From: JAIXWP01 sp044371755
GTDB taxonomy: Bacteria > Bacteroidota > Bacteroidia > Flavobacteriales_D > Sanyastnellaceae
DNA: 24,280 nucleotides
Assembly (NCBI GenBank): GCA_044371755.1
Contig: JBILSZ010000038.1
Span: 1-24,280, forward strand
Direction of reading: 5' to 3'
Part shown: piece by piece, positions 14,668-21,911 of the stretch
Numbering within the stretch: the stretch's first letter is position 1
Layout: each line of letters starts with the position of its first letter
Program-made: the position numbers and the translations under genes
Notes under the pieces: model-generated
What the model was told of the DNA's origin: nothing
What the model saw: the letters and a program-made list of their open reading frames with translations, nothing else
The model's database searches: none

Positions 14668-17061
14668 CTATCTGAGAATAATTTCATGGAAGCTTTTATC
14701 CACATTAAATTTCATTTTGCCAATCGCTTGATTGCGCTTGCCGATATTGTGATGCTTGCCATCGACTGTAAATTCCTTTGGAGTGTATGGCAAGCCAGTA
14801 ATGACAATTTTATATTTTTCAATAGTGTCATCATAATTTCCAATGGTATGTTGGCGAATACTAAAGGATGATTTGGTGCCTTTCACCTCAAAGCGGACGA
14901 TGCGATAATTACTGTTTTTATAACCCATATTATCGCCATCATCGAGGTATAGGAAACTTTCTTCTTTTCCTTCTTTATAAAAAACGTGTAGTGTTACTTC
15001 TTTTACTTTTTTCTCGCCCACATACTGCATTTGAGGCCACGCAGGAATTATAGCGCCTTCGCGAATGAAAAGTGGAATGTGTTGTATTGGAGCTGCCACG
15101 GTCACTTCTTGCGAACCCTTGTGATATTGGTCATTCCAGTTGTAGTACCATCCACCTTTTGGAAGATATACACGTTTTGTTTTTTCTCCAGGTGCCGACA
15201 CTGGCGCGAGCAATAGGTGATCACCTATCATGAATTCTTCATTGCGCATATAAGTGTCTTTGTTCTCTTGATCTACAAATACCAACGGTCGCAACATGGG
15301 TGTGCCGTAGCGGTAATTTTGCCAAAAGGTAGTGTAGAGATAGGGAAGGAGGCGGTAGCGCATTTGGATGAATCGCTTGCAGATGGCTTCGTAGTAAGGA
15401 CCAAAGCTCCAAGGCTCTTGATCAAATCCTGTTTCATTGCTCGCACTGTGCGTGCGCATGAACGGATGGAAGGCAGCCATTTGTATCCAACGAGTGAAGA
15501 GTTCACCGTCTGGCTCACCAATAAAACCTCCGATATCACTTCCCGCGAATGAAATCCCGCTGATAGCAAGACGTTGACATTGTTGTGAAGCGACCCAAAG
15601 ATGTTCCCAAGTCGCAGTGTTGTCACCTGTCCACACACTGCTCCATTTCTGAATTCCAGAATAGGCGCTGCGTGTAATGACAAAAGGACGCTTGGGCATC
15701 ATATATTTTTTTATGCCTTGCCATGTTGCTTTGGCCATCATGTGACCATAAATGTTATGTGCCTTGCGATGACTCACACTTTCGCCATCATAGTCGTGAC
15801 GCACATCTTCGGGGAAAGTACCAATCTCAAATACCGCTGGTTCATTCATGTCATTCCAAACACCAGCAATACCATTTTCAATTAATACTCCAAACAAGTC
15901 CGCCCACCAATCTCTCACTTTTGGATTTGTAAAGTCAGGGAATACGCATTTGCCGGGCCACACATCTCCTTCCATTAACGCACCGTCTTGGCGACGACAG
16001 AAAACATCTTTCTTTAACCCATCTGTATAAATGGAATATTCAGGATCTACTTTGATTCCGGGATCGATGATCACAACAGTTTTGAAACCATGATCTTCAA
16101 GTGTTTTAGTGAGTCCTTTTGGATCTGGAAAATATTCTTTGGAAAAAGTAAAACATCTGAATCCTTCCATGTAGTCGATATCGAGATACATGACATCGCA
16201 AGGAATGCCGCGACGTCTGAATTCACTGGCTACTTCTTTTACTTTGTTGTCAGGATAATAAGACCAGCGACATTGATGGTATCCAAGCGCCCACATCGGC
16301 GGCAATTCAGGCTTCCCCGTAAGGTTGGCATATTCCGCGGCAACTTCGAGCAATTGTGGTCCGTAGATAAAATAATAACACATCTCTCCACCGCGCGCCC
16401 AAAAACTACTCACATCATCGCGCTCCTTTCCAAAGTCGAAAAGTGTTCTAAACGTATTATCAAAAAATATCCCATAAGCTTTTCCATTGTGAAGCCCGTA
16501 ATAAAAAGGAATATTCTTATATAATGGATCCGTTTCGGGGCCATATGCGTATGCATCCGTGCCGAAATTTTCAAATCGTTTGCCGCGCAATTGAAGCTCA
16601 CAAGGTTTGTCACCGAGTCCGTAGAAAACTTCTTCTTGTTGAATTTTTTTAGAGCAATAAACTATCTTTCCTCCTTTCCACAAGTAATGTTGCCAATGAA
16701 AACCAGCTTCATCCTCATTGATCACCAAGCCACTATGGTCGGTAATCTTTATGCTCATATTACTTTTATTGATAAAGCATTTTACTTGCTTGGTAATAAT
16801 GCCCACATTCTCGCCGTCATCAAACGCACTTAGCGAAATAAGGCTGTCTTGCAGATCGGCAGGAACTGCATATGAAAAGTCTCTGTGAAAAGTGCCATCA
16901 GCGGCATATCGAAAACGAATTACTTTATCGTTTACTACTCTAACCTCGAGATGTGTCTCGGCAGAATAAAAATAAAAGATGTTTCCTTTTTGTTCCCAAC
17001 TCTTGATGAGCCCGGGATAATATTTTGCTGAATATTTTTCGTTCCTTGCTGATACTTGCAT
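14668..17061 (-). CDS. GH31 alpha-glucosidase, cytoplasmic
   Basis: A 797-residue GH31 enzyme. The N-terminal beta-sandwich (about residues 1-250) includes FYGLGDK and a FENFGTDAYAYG stretch. The barrel shows PPMWALGYHQCRWSYYP, nucleophile Asp404 in GVWNDMNEP and acid/base Asp480 in SVWTGDNTATWEHL. C-terminal beta domains follow from about 590. No signal peptide is visible, so it acts inside the cell, probably on alpha-glucan or maltooligosaccharides. It is the first gene of the operon and is followed after two bases by glgE. It occupies the place where a maltose-producing TreS might be expected. The family usually releases alpha-glucose and sometimes transfers glucosyl units, so a direct role in supplying maltose is speculative. 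Substrate linkage (alpha-1,4 versus alpha-1,6 or others) cannot be decided here. Confidence 0.94.
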   Translation of the reverse strand: MQVSARNEKYSAKYYPGLIKSWEQKGNIFYFYSAETHLEVRVVNDKVIRFRYAADGTFHRDFSYAVPADLQDSLISLSAFDDGENVGIITKQVKCFINKSNMSIKITDHSGLVINEDEAGFHWQHYLWKGGKIVYCSKKIQQEEVFYGLGDKPCELQLRGKRFENFGTDAYAYGPETDPLYKNIPFYYGLHNGKAYGIFFDNTFRTLFDFGKERDDVSSFWARGGEMCYYFIYGPQLLEVAAEYANLTGKPELPPMWALGYHQCRWSYYPDNKVKEVASEFRRRGIPCDVMYLDIDYMEGFRCFTFSKEYFPDPKGLTKTLEDHGFKTVVIIDPGIKVDPEYSIYTDGLKKDVFCRRQDGALMEGDVWPGKCVFPDFTNPKVRDWWADLFGVLIENGIAGVWNDMNEPAVFEIGTFPEDVRHDYDGESVSHRKAHNIYGHMMAKATWQGIKKYMMPKRPFVITRSAYSGIQKWSSVWTGDNTATWEHLWVASQQCQRLAISGISFAGSDIGGFIGEPDGELFTRWIQMAAFHPFMRTHSASNETGFDQEPWSFGPYYEAICKRFIQMRYRLLPYLYTTFWQNYRYGTPMLRPLVFVDQENKDTYMRNEEFMIGDHLLLAPVSAPGEKTKRVYLPKGGWYYNWNDQYHKGSQEVTVAAPIQHIPLFIREGAIIPAWPQMQYVGEKKVKEVTLHVFYKEGKEESFLYLDDGDNMGYKNSNYRIVRFEVKGTKSSFSIRQHTIGNYDDTIEKYKIVITGLPYTPKEFTVDGKHHNIGKRNQAIGKMKFNVDKSFHEIILR

Positions 17062-17083
17062 GTCTTTATTTTGATACGAAGTT

Positions 17084-17091
17084 CAAATGTA
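17084..17091 (-). promoter_or_regulatory. Candidate -7 box of the GH31-glgE-mak-glgB operon
   Basis: On the minus strand TACATTTG matches TAnnTTTG exactly and lies 22 bases upstream of the GH31 ATG (17059-17061), giving a plausible short leader. No exact TTTG occurs 19-21 bases upstream. A palindrome (17112-17128) lies 20 bases upstream of the box, which is compatible with a regulator site. Confidence 0.5.
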
Positions 17092-17111
17092 AAATTCTCT
17101 TGGCGAAACTT

Positions 17112-17128
17112 AGTGTATTTTTTACACT
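17112..17128. promoter_or_regulatory. Operator-like palindrome AGTGTA-N5-TACACT
   Basis: A perfect six-base inverted repeat with a five-T spacer lies in the 147-base divergent region between the GH31-led operon and the SRPBCC gene. It is about where the -33 region of the operon promoter should be, so a bound repressor could block, or a bound activator help, RNA polymerase. The regulator is unknown and none is encoded next to it. Confidence 0.4.
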
Positions 17129-17173
17129 TATTTGCCCAAAATATCCACTTTTAGCGCGGTAAAGATTATTTTT

Positions 17174-17181
17174 TATCTTCG
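17174..17181 (+). promoter_or_regulatory. Candidate -7 box of the SRPBCC gene
   Basis: TATCTTCG differs from TAnnTTTG at one position and lies 27 bases before the ATG. TTTT (17149-17152) precedes it by 21 bases at the usual -33 spacing. This is a moderate match only. Confidence 0.35.
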
Positions 17182-17208
17182 TAGAATATCACTAAACCAT
17201 TTTTTACT

Positions 17209-17739
17209 ATGAAAATTCTCAGAATCGCCTTAATAGGCTTTTTACTGGTATTTGGAGTCTATGCAGTGTTAAGTATCATCGGTCCGAAAAAACTGGAAAC
17301 AAGCCGCTCTATTTCAATCAATGCTCCATTAGATAAAGTTTACGCATTGACTTCTGATTTTACGACTTGGTCTTCGTGGTCGCCATGGCAACTGAAGGAC
17401 GCGCAAATGAAAAACGTGGTGAGTGGCACTCCCGGTGCACTAGGGCATACAATGACTTGGGAAAGTGAAACACAAGGAAGCGGTACGCAGGAAATTGTAG
17501 AAGTTGTTCCCTCTTCGTTGGTGAAGACTTCACTAAAGTTTAAGGATTGGGATGAAACGTCTTACGCATCATTTATAATGACGCCCGAAGGCGAAGGAAC
17601 CAAACTTACATGGACTATGGAAGGTGGTAATGTGCCTTTCTTATTGCGAGGTATGATGGTAATTTTTGGGGCCCAAAGCTCGATCGAATCCGATTATGAG
17701 CAGGGTTTGGCCAATATCAAGAAACTAGCAGAGCAATAA
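17209..17739 (+). CDS. Membrane-anchored SRPBCC (START-like) family protein
   Basis: A 176-residue protein. Residues 3-25 form one hydrophobic anchor. The rest is an SRPBCC/polyketide-cyclase-like fold: SRSISINAPLDKVYALTSDFTTWSSWSPW is the typical first strand and helix (about 32-60), followed by antiparallel strands and a long C-terminal helix (about 148-174). Such domains bind hydrophobic small molecules in a deep cavity, but ligands are not predictable. The N-terminal anchor would place the domain either inside the periplasm-facing surface or tethered at the membrane. The gene is monocistronic, diverges from the GH31-led operon and ends at a strong terminator shared with dnaA. A link to glycogen metabolism is not indicated. 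Confidence 0.85.
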   Translation: MKILRIALIGFLLVFGVYAVLSIIGPKKLETSRSISINAPLDKVYALTSDFTTWSSWSPWQLKDAQMKNVVSGTPGALGHTMTWESETQGSGTQEIVEVVPSSLVKTSLKFKDWDETSYASFIMTPEGEGTKLTWTMEGGNVPFLLRGMMVIFGAQSSIESDYEQGLANIKKLAEQ

Positions 17740-17755
17740 TTTTTTTTGAATAAAA

Positions 17756-17796
17756 AAAGGGCTGCCATCTTTGGATGTGCAGCCCTTTGTGTTTTT
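17756..17796. terminator. Bidirectional intrinsic terminator between the SRPBCC gene and dnaA
   Basis: AAAGGGCTGC (17756-17765) pairs perfectly with GCAGCCCTTT (17779-17788) around a 13-base loop. GTGTTTTT follows on the plus strand, and the A run at 17752-17758 gives a U run on the minus strand. It therefore serves both converging genes and reaches the dnaA stop codon (17795-17797). Confidence 0.9.
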
Positions 17797-19225
17797 AGGC
17801 GATACTCAATTTCTTTTCGAGATCTTCTAAGTATTTTCTAAAATGCTTATCGGTTTCTTGGAGATTATTCACCGTGCGGCAAGCGTGAAGTACTGTCGCG
17901 TGGTCTTTACCTCCGCAGTGAGCGCCAATGCTAGCGAGACTGCTCTTGGTCATTTTCTTTGCGAAGTACATTGCAATCTGACGTGCTTGTACAATTTCTC
18001 TCTTTCTTGTTTTACTCTTGAGCAACTCAATCGGGAGGTCAAAATAATCACATACTACTTTTTGGATGTAATCAATGCTCACTTCACGCGCAGTATTCTT
18101 TACGAACTTATCAATCATCTGCTTTGCTAGCTCGAGGTTGATAGACTTCTTGTTGAGTGATGATTGCGCGATCAACGAAATGAGAGCACCTTCCAATTCA
18201 CGCACGTTGGTGGTGATGCTGTATGCGAGATATTCCACTACTTCGTCTGGAAGATCGATACCGTCAGCGTACATTTTCTTTTTGAGAATAGCGATGCGCG
18301 TTTCCAGAGAAGGCACTTGTAGGTCCGCACTCAATCCCCACTTGAAGCGAGAAAGCAAACGTTGTTCCATGCCTTGCATTTCTACAGGAGGCTTATCACT
18401 TGTGAGAATGATTTGCTTACCTGTTTGGTGCAAGTGATTGAAGATATGAAAAAATACATCTTGCGTTTTTTCTTTTCCACTAAAGAATTGTACGTCATCG
18501 ATGATGAGTACATCCATCATTTGGTAGAAATGAGAAAAGTCATTGACAGTATTGTTGCGAACCGCATCGATGAATTGGTGCGTGAACTTTTCAGAGCTGA
18601 CATAAAGAACAGTCTTCTCAGGAAATTTATTCTTGATCTCAATTCCAATAGCGTGCGCCAAATGCGTTTTACCAAGACCAACACCACCATAAATAAGTAG
18701 TGGGTTGAAGGCTGTTCCTCCGGGCTTACCAGCTACTGCAAAACCAGCGCTACGTGCTAGTCTATTGCAATCGCCTTCGATAAAATTTTCAAAAGAATAG
18801 TTTGGATTCAAATTCGAATCTACATTCAATTTGCGTAGGCCGGGGATGATAAATGGATTTTTGATTGGAGCCTCTCCCAAATCCAACGGCATGCTCACGG
18901 GAGCATTCTTCACAGCTTTGCGGTTGCTCGTAGGAACTTTAATCGTGTATGGGTTCGAATTGTTGAGATTGTTTTCCATGATGATGGAATACTCTAATCT
19001 CCCTTCAGTTCCAAGTTCCTTGCGAATGATTTTCTTTAGCAGTGATACGTAGTGCTCTTCAAGCCACTCGTAGAAAAATTGAGATGGCACTTGAATCGTT
19101 AACACGCTCTCGTCGATCTTAATGGGTTTAATAGGCTCAAACCAGGTCTTAAATCCTTGTGGACTTACATTGTCCTTAATTACGTCGAGGCAATTTTGCC
19201 AAACCTGATTATGGTCCTTATTCAT
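17795..19225 (-). CDS. dnaA: Chromosomal replication initiator protein DnaA
   Basis: A 476-residue DnaA with all four regions. The N-terminal domain I (residues 1-80) has VWQNCLDVIKDNVSPQGFKTWF. A short variable linker (about 85-135) follows. The AAA+ domain III starts at NPNYSFENFIEG, with Walker A GGVGLGKTH (180-188), Walker B LIIDDVQF (Asp243-Asp244) and a sensor region LTSDKPP. The C-terminal DNA-binding domain IV contains the signature GGKDHATVLHACRTV (438-452) that reads DnaA boxes. It binds ATP and opens the origin. The start at 19223-19225 gives the full-length domain I. The gene shares a terminator with the converging SRPBCC gene and diverges from a thioesterase gene across a 376-base A/T-rich gap. 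dnaA is not followed by dnaN or recF. Confidence 0.98.
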   Translation of the reverse strand: MNKDHNQVWQNCLDVIKDNVSPQGFKTWFEPIKPIKIDESVLTIQVPSQFFYEWLEEHYVSLLKKIIRKELGTEGRLEYSIIMENNLNNSNPYTIKVPTSNRKAVKNAPVSMPLDLGEAPIKNPFIIPGLRKLNVDSNLNPNYSFENFIEGDCNRLARSAGFAVAGKPGGTAFNPLLIYGGVGLGKTHLAHAIGIEIKNKFPEKTVLYVSSEKFTHQFIDAVRNNTVNDFSHFYQMMDVLIIDDVQFFSGKEKTQDVFFHIFNHLHQTGKQIILTSDKPPVEMQGMEQRLLSRFKWGLSADLQVPSLETRIAILKKKMYADGIDLPDEVVEYLAYSITTNVRELEGALISLIAQSSLNKKSINLELAKQMIDKFVKNTAREVSIDYIQKVVCDYFDLPIELLKSKTRKREIVQARQIAMYFAKKMTKSSLASIGAHCGGKDHATVLHACRTVNNLQETDKHFRKYLEDLEKKLSIA

Positions 19226-19601
19226 TCTTATTAAGTATGGTTAATTCGGTAAATGTAGAATTCGTAGGTTTAGATCGGCTAAAATAATAGAAGTCATCTA
19301 AAGCGTGACAAAAGAATGATGAAAAAAGTGAAAAAAAAAAAGTTTTACCTATTGACTTTTTAGAAAGTTTGACATTCTAACAATTTTTCCGAAACCCTTG
19401 ACTTATCAGCATTTCTGACAGGTCTTATTTGAGCGCTTCAACTCACTTTTATTAATCGCCTACTTTTCACCACATTAAGCTTTCAAAAAAAAAGAAGATG
19501 ATTTTTTGAGTAATATTTCGTGACGCGTTTTTAACAACTCATACCAAAGCTTCGATAAGTTGTCTTGTAATGTGTACTAACATTTCATTCTATATTGCAC
19601 C
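19226..19601. other. Divergent intergenic region between dnaA and the thioesterase gene (376 bp)
   Basis: A very A/T-rich gap containing an A11 tract (19331-19341), three TTGAC words (starting 19352, 19369 and 19398), an inverted repeat TTAGAA-N9-TTCTAA (19360-19380) and an A/T hairpin (19483-19509, arms TCAAAAAA and TTTTTTGA). I found no TTATNCACA-type DnaA box in it on either strand, so I do not call it an origin. A TACATTTA near-consensus -7 box on the minus strand (19250-19257) could drive dnaA. No small gene is apparent. Confidence 0.6.
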
Positions 19602-20009
19602 ATGTATTCTTCACAAATAGTTATTCGCGTTCGTTACGCAGAAACCGACCGCATGGGCTATGTATATTATGGCAACTACGCGACATATTTTGAGGTGGCT
19701 CGCGTAGAAGCGCTACGTCAACTTGGTGTAAGCTATAAGTCGCTCGAAGATAAAGGAATTTTGCTTCCCGTGGCTGATTACACCATCAAATATTTATTGC
19801 CCGCACATTATGACGATGTACTCATCATTCAGACGCACATCATGGCGTTACCAACAGCTCGGATTCTCTTTGAGTATAAAACATATCATGGCGATCAACT
19901 GCTCAATACAGCTTCTACCACTCTTGTTTTTGTCGACGCAAAATCAGGAAGACCTGTTAGATGCCCAGATGAAATACTAAACGAGTTGCGCGTTTACTTC
20001 GACCACTAA
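19602..20009 (+). CDS. YbgC/FadM-like acyl-CoA thioesterase (hotdog fold)
   Basis: A 135-residue single hotdog-domain protein. The N-terminal motif RYAETDRMGYVYYGNY contains the catalytic Asp16 typical of 4-hydroxybenzoyl-CoA/YbgC thioesterases, then the long helix ATYFEVARVEALRQLGVSYKSLE. Length and motif match the YbgC/FadM group, which hydrolyses acyl-CoA thioesters in the cytoplasm. In some bacteria YbgC is linked to the Tol-Pal system, but no tol genes are here, so the physiological substrate is open. The stop TAA (20007-20009) directly abuts the stop codon of the converging lipoprotein gene with no spacer. No clear promoter match was found upstream. Confidence 0.92.
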   Translation: MYSSQIVIRVRYAETDRMGYVYYGNYATYFEVARVEALRQLGVSYKSLEDKGILLPVADYTIKYLLPAHYDDVLIIQTHIMALPTARILFEYKTYHGDQLLNTASTTLVFVDAKSGRPVRCPDEILNELRVYFDH

Positions 20010-20741
20010 TCACTCTACACTTATTGTCCCTGTTCCCTCGCGCACTAGATCTTGATCATCAGGATTGCCAGTCACATAAATATTACCCGAAAAATAATTG
20101 ATTGCGAAAAGATAGCCCGTGCAATAGGCGCTAATGTCATTGATTGAGGAATTATTGATGTAAGTCTGATGCGACTTTAATCCCCGTGCATCGATGCGTC
20201 CAACTCCTTGATTAAATAGCTCTGCTTTCAAAACTTGACCATTCAAAATAAAGTCGGCAACTCCTGTTTGGGTATATGCATCTAAACTATCTCCGATGAT
20301 ATTGATACGCACAGTGCCCGCGGCATGTCGATTTTCAATTTTTAAATATGGATAATACAAGGTATCTGGCGTAGTGATATCACCGGTTCCTCTGTTCTGG
20401 ATATCATTGATATTGGGAGAATATATTTTTACAATAATATCATTCTTGAAAGACCGAACAAAATTGCATGTATTGCCATTGCTGATATATAAAACGCCAT
20501 TATCCACATATGTCTCAATCTTGGATAATAAGTTCTGTGGTCCTTTTATCTCTACCGCATGCTCTTCACTTTGAATTAGCTCGATATACAAATAATCTTG
20601 CAACTCCAATTTGTCAAACGCGCTGAGGTTTCTACGAACCAAAGCTATCTCACCTGCTTTTTTAAAACAATCGGGCGCGCTTTCTTTATTGCATGACGCA
20701 AATAAAATCAATAGGGATATGTATAAAATTCTATTTACCAT
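20010..20741 (-). CDS. Head-GIN domain (DUF2807) lipoprotein
   Basis: With the start at 20739-20741 this is a 243-residue lipoprotein. MVNRILYISLLILFASC is a signal peptide with lipobox FASC, making Cys17 the acylated residue. A longer reading from 20786 would add 15 residues and bury the signal, so I prefer the internal ATG, which overlaps the upstream gene by 11 bases. The remainder is a right-handed beta-solenoid-like pattern of short repeating strands with many Gly, Asn and Asp turns (for example the RGTGDI, QTGVADF, NQGVGRIDA and REGTGTISV rungs). This is typical of the putative autotransporter adhesin, head-GIN domain. Such proteins are abundant at the Bacteroidota cell surface but their function is not established. 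It is probably co-transcribed with the PagL-like gene. Confidence 0.85.
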   Translation of the reverse strand: MVNRILYISLLILFASCNKESAPDCFKKAGEIALVRRNLSAFDKLELQDYLYIELIQSEEHAVEIKGPQNLLSKIETYVDNGVLYISNGNTCNFVRSFKNDIIVKIYSPNINDIQNRGTGDITTPDTLYYPYLKIENRHAAGTVRINIIGDSLDAYTQTGVADFILNGQVLKAELFNQGVGRIDARGLKSHQTYINNSSINDISAYCTGYLFAINYFSGNIYVTGNPDDQDLVREGTGTISVE

Positions 20742-21849
20742 GAATCGTATAGCCAATTCCGATTTCTGAATGATCTGCTTTAGCAAAATGTGTTTTCAAT
20801 CCAAGAAGTGCTTGGATGCGATCAGTCACTTGGTAGCAAAGTGTCACCCGTTGATAGAATGTGCCATCTGCTTGCCAAGCATTCACTAAATAAAAGCCCT
20901 GTAAAATACGCAGGTGAAGTTTATCGAAGTTCAAGCCATAACCCATTACCAAACTAAGTTGTGCATTTTTTTCCCAACCTGTTTGCGCTTCTTCCATTCG
21001 ATTGCGCAATGTTTTTACTGCACTATTAAACATTACTTCAGAGCCCAATGAAAACGAAGACTTGTATGAAACTCTTCGCTCGCCAATCACACCCAAAGTG
21101 AGACTTCCATATTTTTTGCCGTATGGCGGTGGTATTTCCTTCAAACCACCAGTTAACGACACTAAGAGTCTTTGATTTTTTTCAACGTTGTCGCGACCAA
21201 ATGTTTTTTTAATAGCAATTTCAGATTTTTGAGAAATAGTGAGCGCCAGGGCAATATTATTAGTCCCCAAATTAGGAAGCGAAAATGCACCATTGGAGTA
21301 ATGCGTTAGTCGGAGCCCACCTCGAACTTGTATTTTTTTCAGTGAAAAAATTTGGGTTGAATATTCGATTGTCAAAGCAGCGTTCAAATGTGAACCGATC
21401 ACTTGCGATTGGGTATTGGTTTCTAAATCCCATGTTTTAGTATTGTATCCTAATCCAATACCTAAGCCCAAACTATGATTGAAGTACTTTTTTTTCTCAC
21501 GAATAATTTCAATACGTCTCAAGGGCAATCTTACCAAATATGATAAAGCAAGCTGATGTCCGAGTTGCTCCGCATTTCCTGTGTAGTTATAGTACAAGTC
21601 TATTCCGTAGTCAGGGCATTGAAAATTTCGCTCCCACGGTTTGCGTCCGACGCTCTCTTTCATTACTTGAATGTTCAGTCCCCCAGAATGCCCCTGGATG
21701 AGATGAAGCATTTCTGAGCGATGAGGGATTATGAACCCAAAGTGTGGTTGAATATTCCAGTGAATAGGAGCGGACACCAAGCTATCGCCATTGGCAAGAG
21801 TCCGCAAGCCGATAGTTATCCAAACCATTATGAAAAGGAATTGCCTCAC
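20731..21849 (-). CDS. PagL-like outer-membrane acyloxyacyl/lipid A deacylase
   Basis: A 372-residue protein. From a GTG start (21847-21849) residues 1-20 form a signal peptide (MRQFLFIMVWITIGLRTLA); the next ATG (codon 8) would leave no positive charge, so the GTG is preferred. The mature part alternates hydrophobic residues as in a beta-barrel and ends in an aromatic-rich strand region. The segment RLTHYSNGAFSLPNLGTN contains His183 and Ser185, matching the catalytic His-x-Ser-Asn motif of PagL lipid A 3-O-deacylases. The equivalent acidic residue cannot be assigned with confidence. It would trim acyl chains from lipid A or related lipids in the outer membrane. The gene overlaps the following lipoprotein gene by 11 bases and diverges from the PQQ dehydrogenase gene across 62 bases. 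Confidence 0.8.
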   Translation of the reverse strand: MRQFLFIMVWITIGLRTLANGDSLVSAPIHWNIQPHFGFIIPHRSEMLHLIQGHSGGLNIQVMKESVGRKPWERNFQCPDYGIDLYYNYTGNAEQLGHQLALSYLVRLPLRRIEIIREKKKYFNHSLGLGIGLGYNTKTWDLETNTQSQVIGSHLNAALTIEYSTQIFSLKKIQVRGGLRLTHYSNGAFSLPNLGTNNIALALTISQKSEIAIKKTFGRDNVEKNQRLLVSLTGGLKEIPPPYGKKYGSLTLGVIGERRVSYKSSFSLGSEVMFNSAVKTLRNRMEEAQTGWEKNAQLSLVMGYGLNFDKLHLRILQGFYLVNAWQADGTFYQRVTLCYQVTDRIQALLGLKTHFAKADHSEIGIGYTIHGK

Positions 21850-21853
21850 GGCT

Positions 21854-21861
21854 CAAACTTA
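21854..21861 (-). promoter_or_regulatory. Candidate -7 box for the PagL-like gene
   Basis: On the minus strand TAAGTTTG matches TAnnTTTG exactly but ends only four bases before the GTG start, implying a leaderless or nearly leaderless mRNA. A one-mismatch box, CACATTTG (21865-21872), is an alternative that would leave a short leader. Confidence 0.3.
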
Positions 21862-21887
21862 AAGCAAATGTGAATTGGTGGTTTCAT

Positions 21888-21895
21888 TATATTTG
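21888..21895 (+). promoter_or_regulatory. Candidate -7 box for the PQQ dehydrogenase gene
   Basis: TATATTTG matches TAnnTTTG exactly and lies 16 bases before the ATG at 21912. No TTTG is found at the usual -33 distance. Confidence 0.4.
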
Positions 21896-21911
21896 ATTAA
21901 AATCTAAACCA

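Noticed and set aside
14696..14704. Perfect DnaA box TTATCCACA
   Set aside because: It is a single copy inside the 3' coding region of the GH31 gene, 4.5 kb from dnaA, with no clustered companions; one chance match in a 24 kb window is not surprising.
15273..15683. 136-codon minus-strand frame within the GH31 gene
   Set aside because: It is an out-of-frame reading of a clear GH31 catalytic-domain region and shows no independent domain.
19226..19601. Origin of replication next to dnaA
   Set aside because: The gap is A/T-rich but has no recognisable DnaA box cluster on either strand, so the call cannot be supported from sequence.
20742..20786. Fifteen-residue N-terminal extension of the head-GIN lipoprotein
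   Set aside because: It would bury the lipoprotein signal peptide inside the protein; the internal ATG at 20739-20741 gives a normal signal and lipobox.
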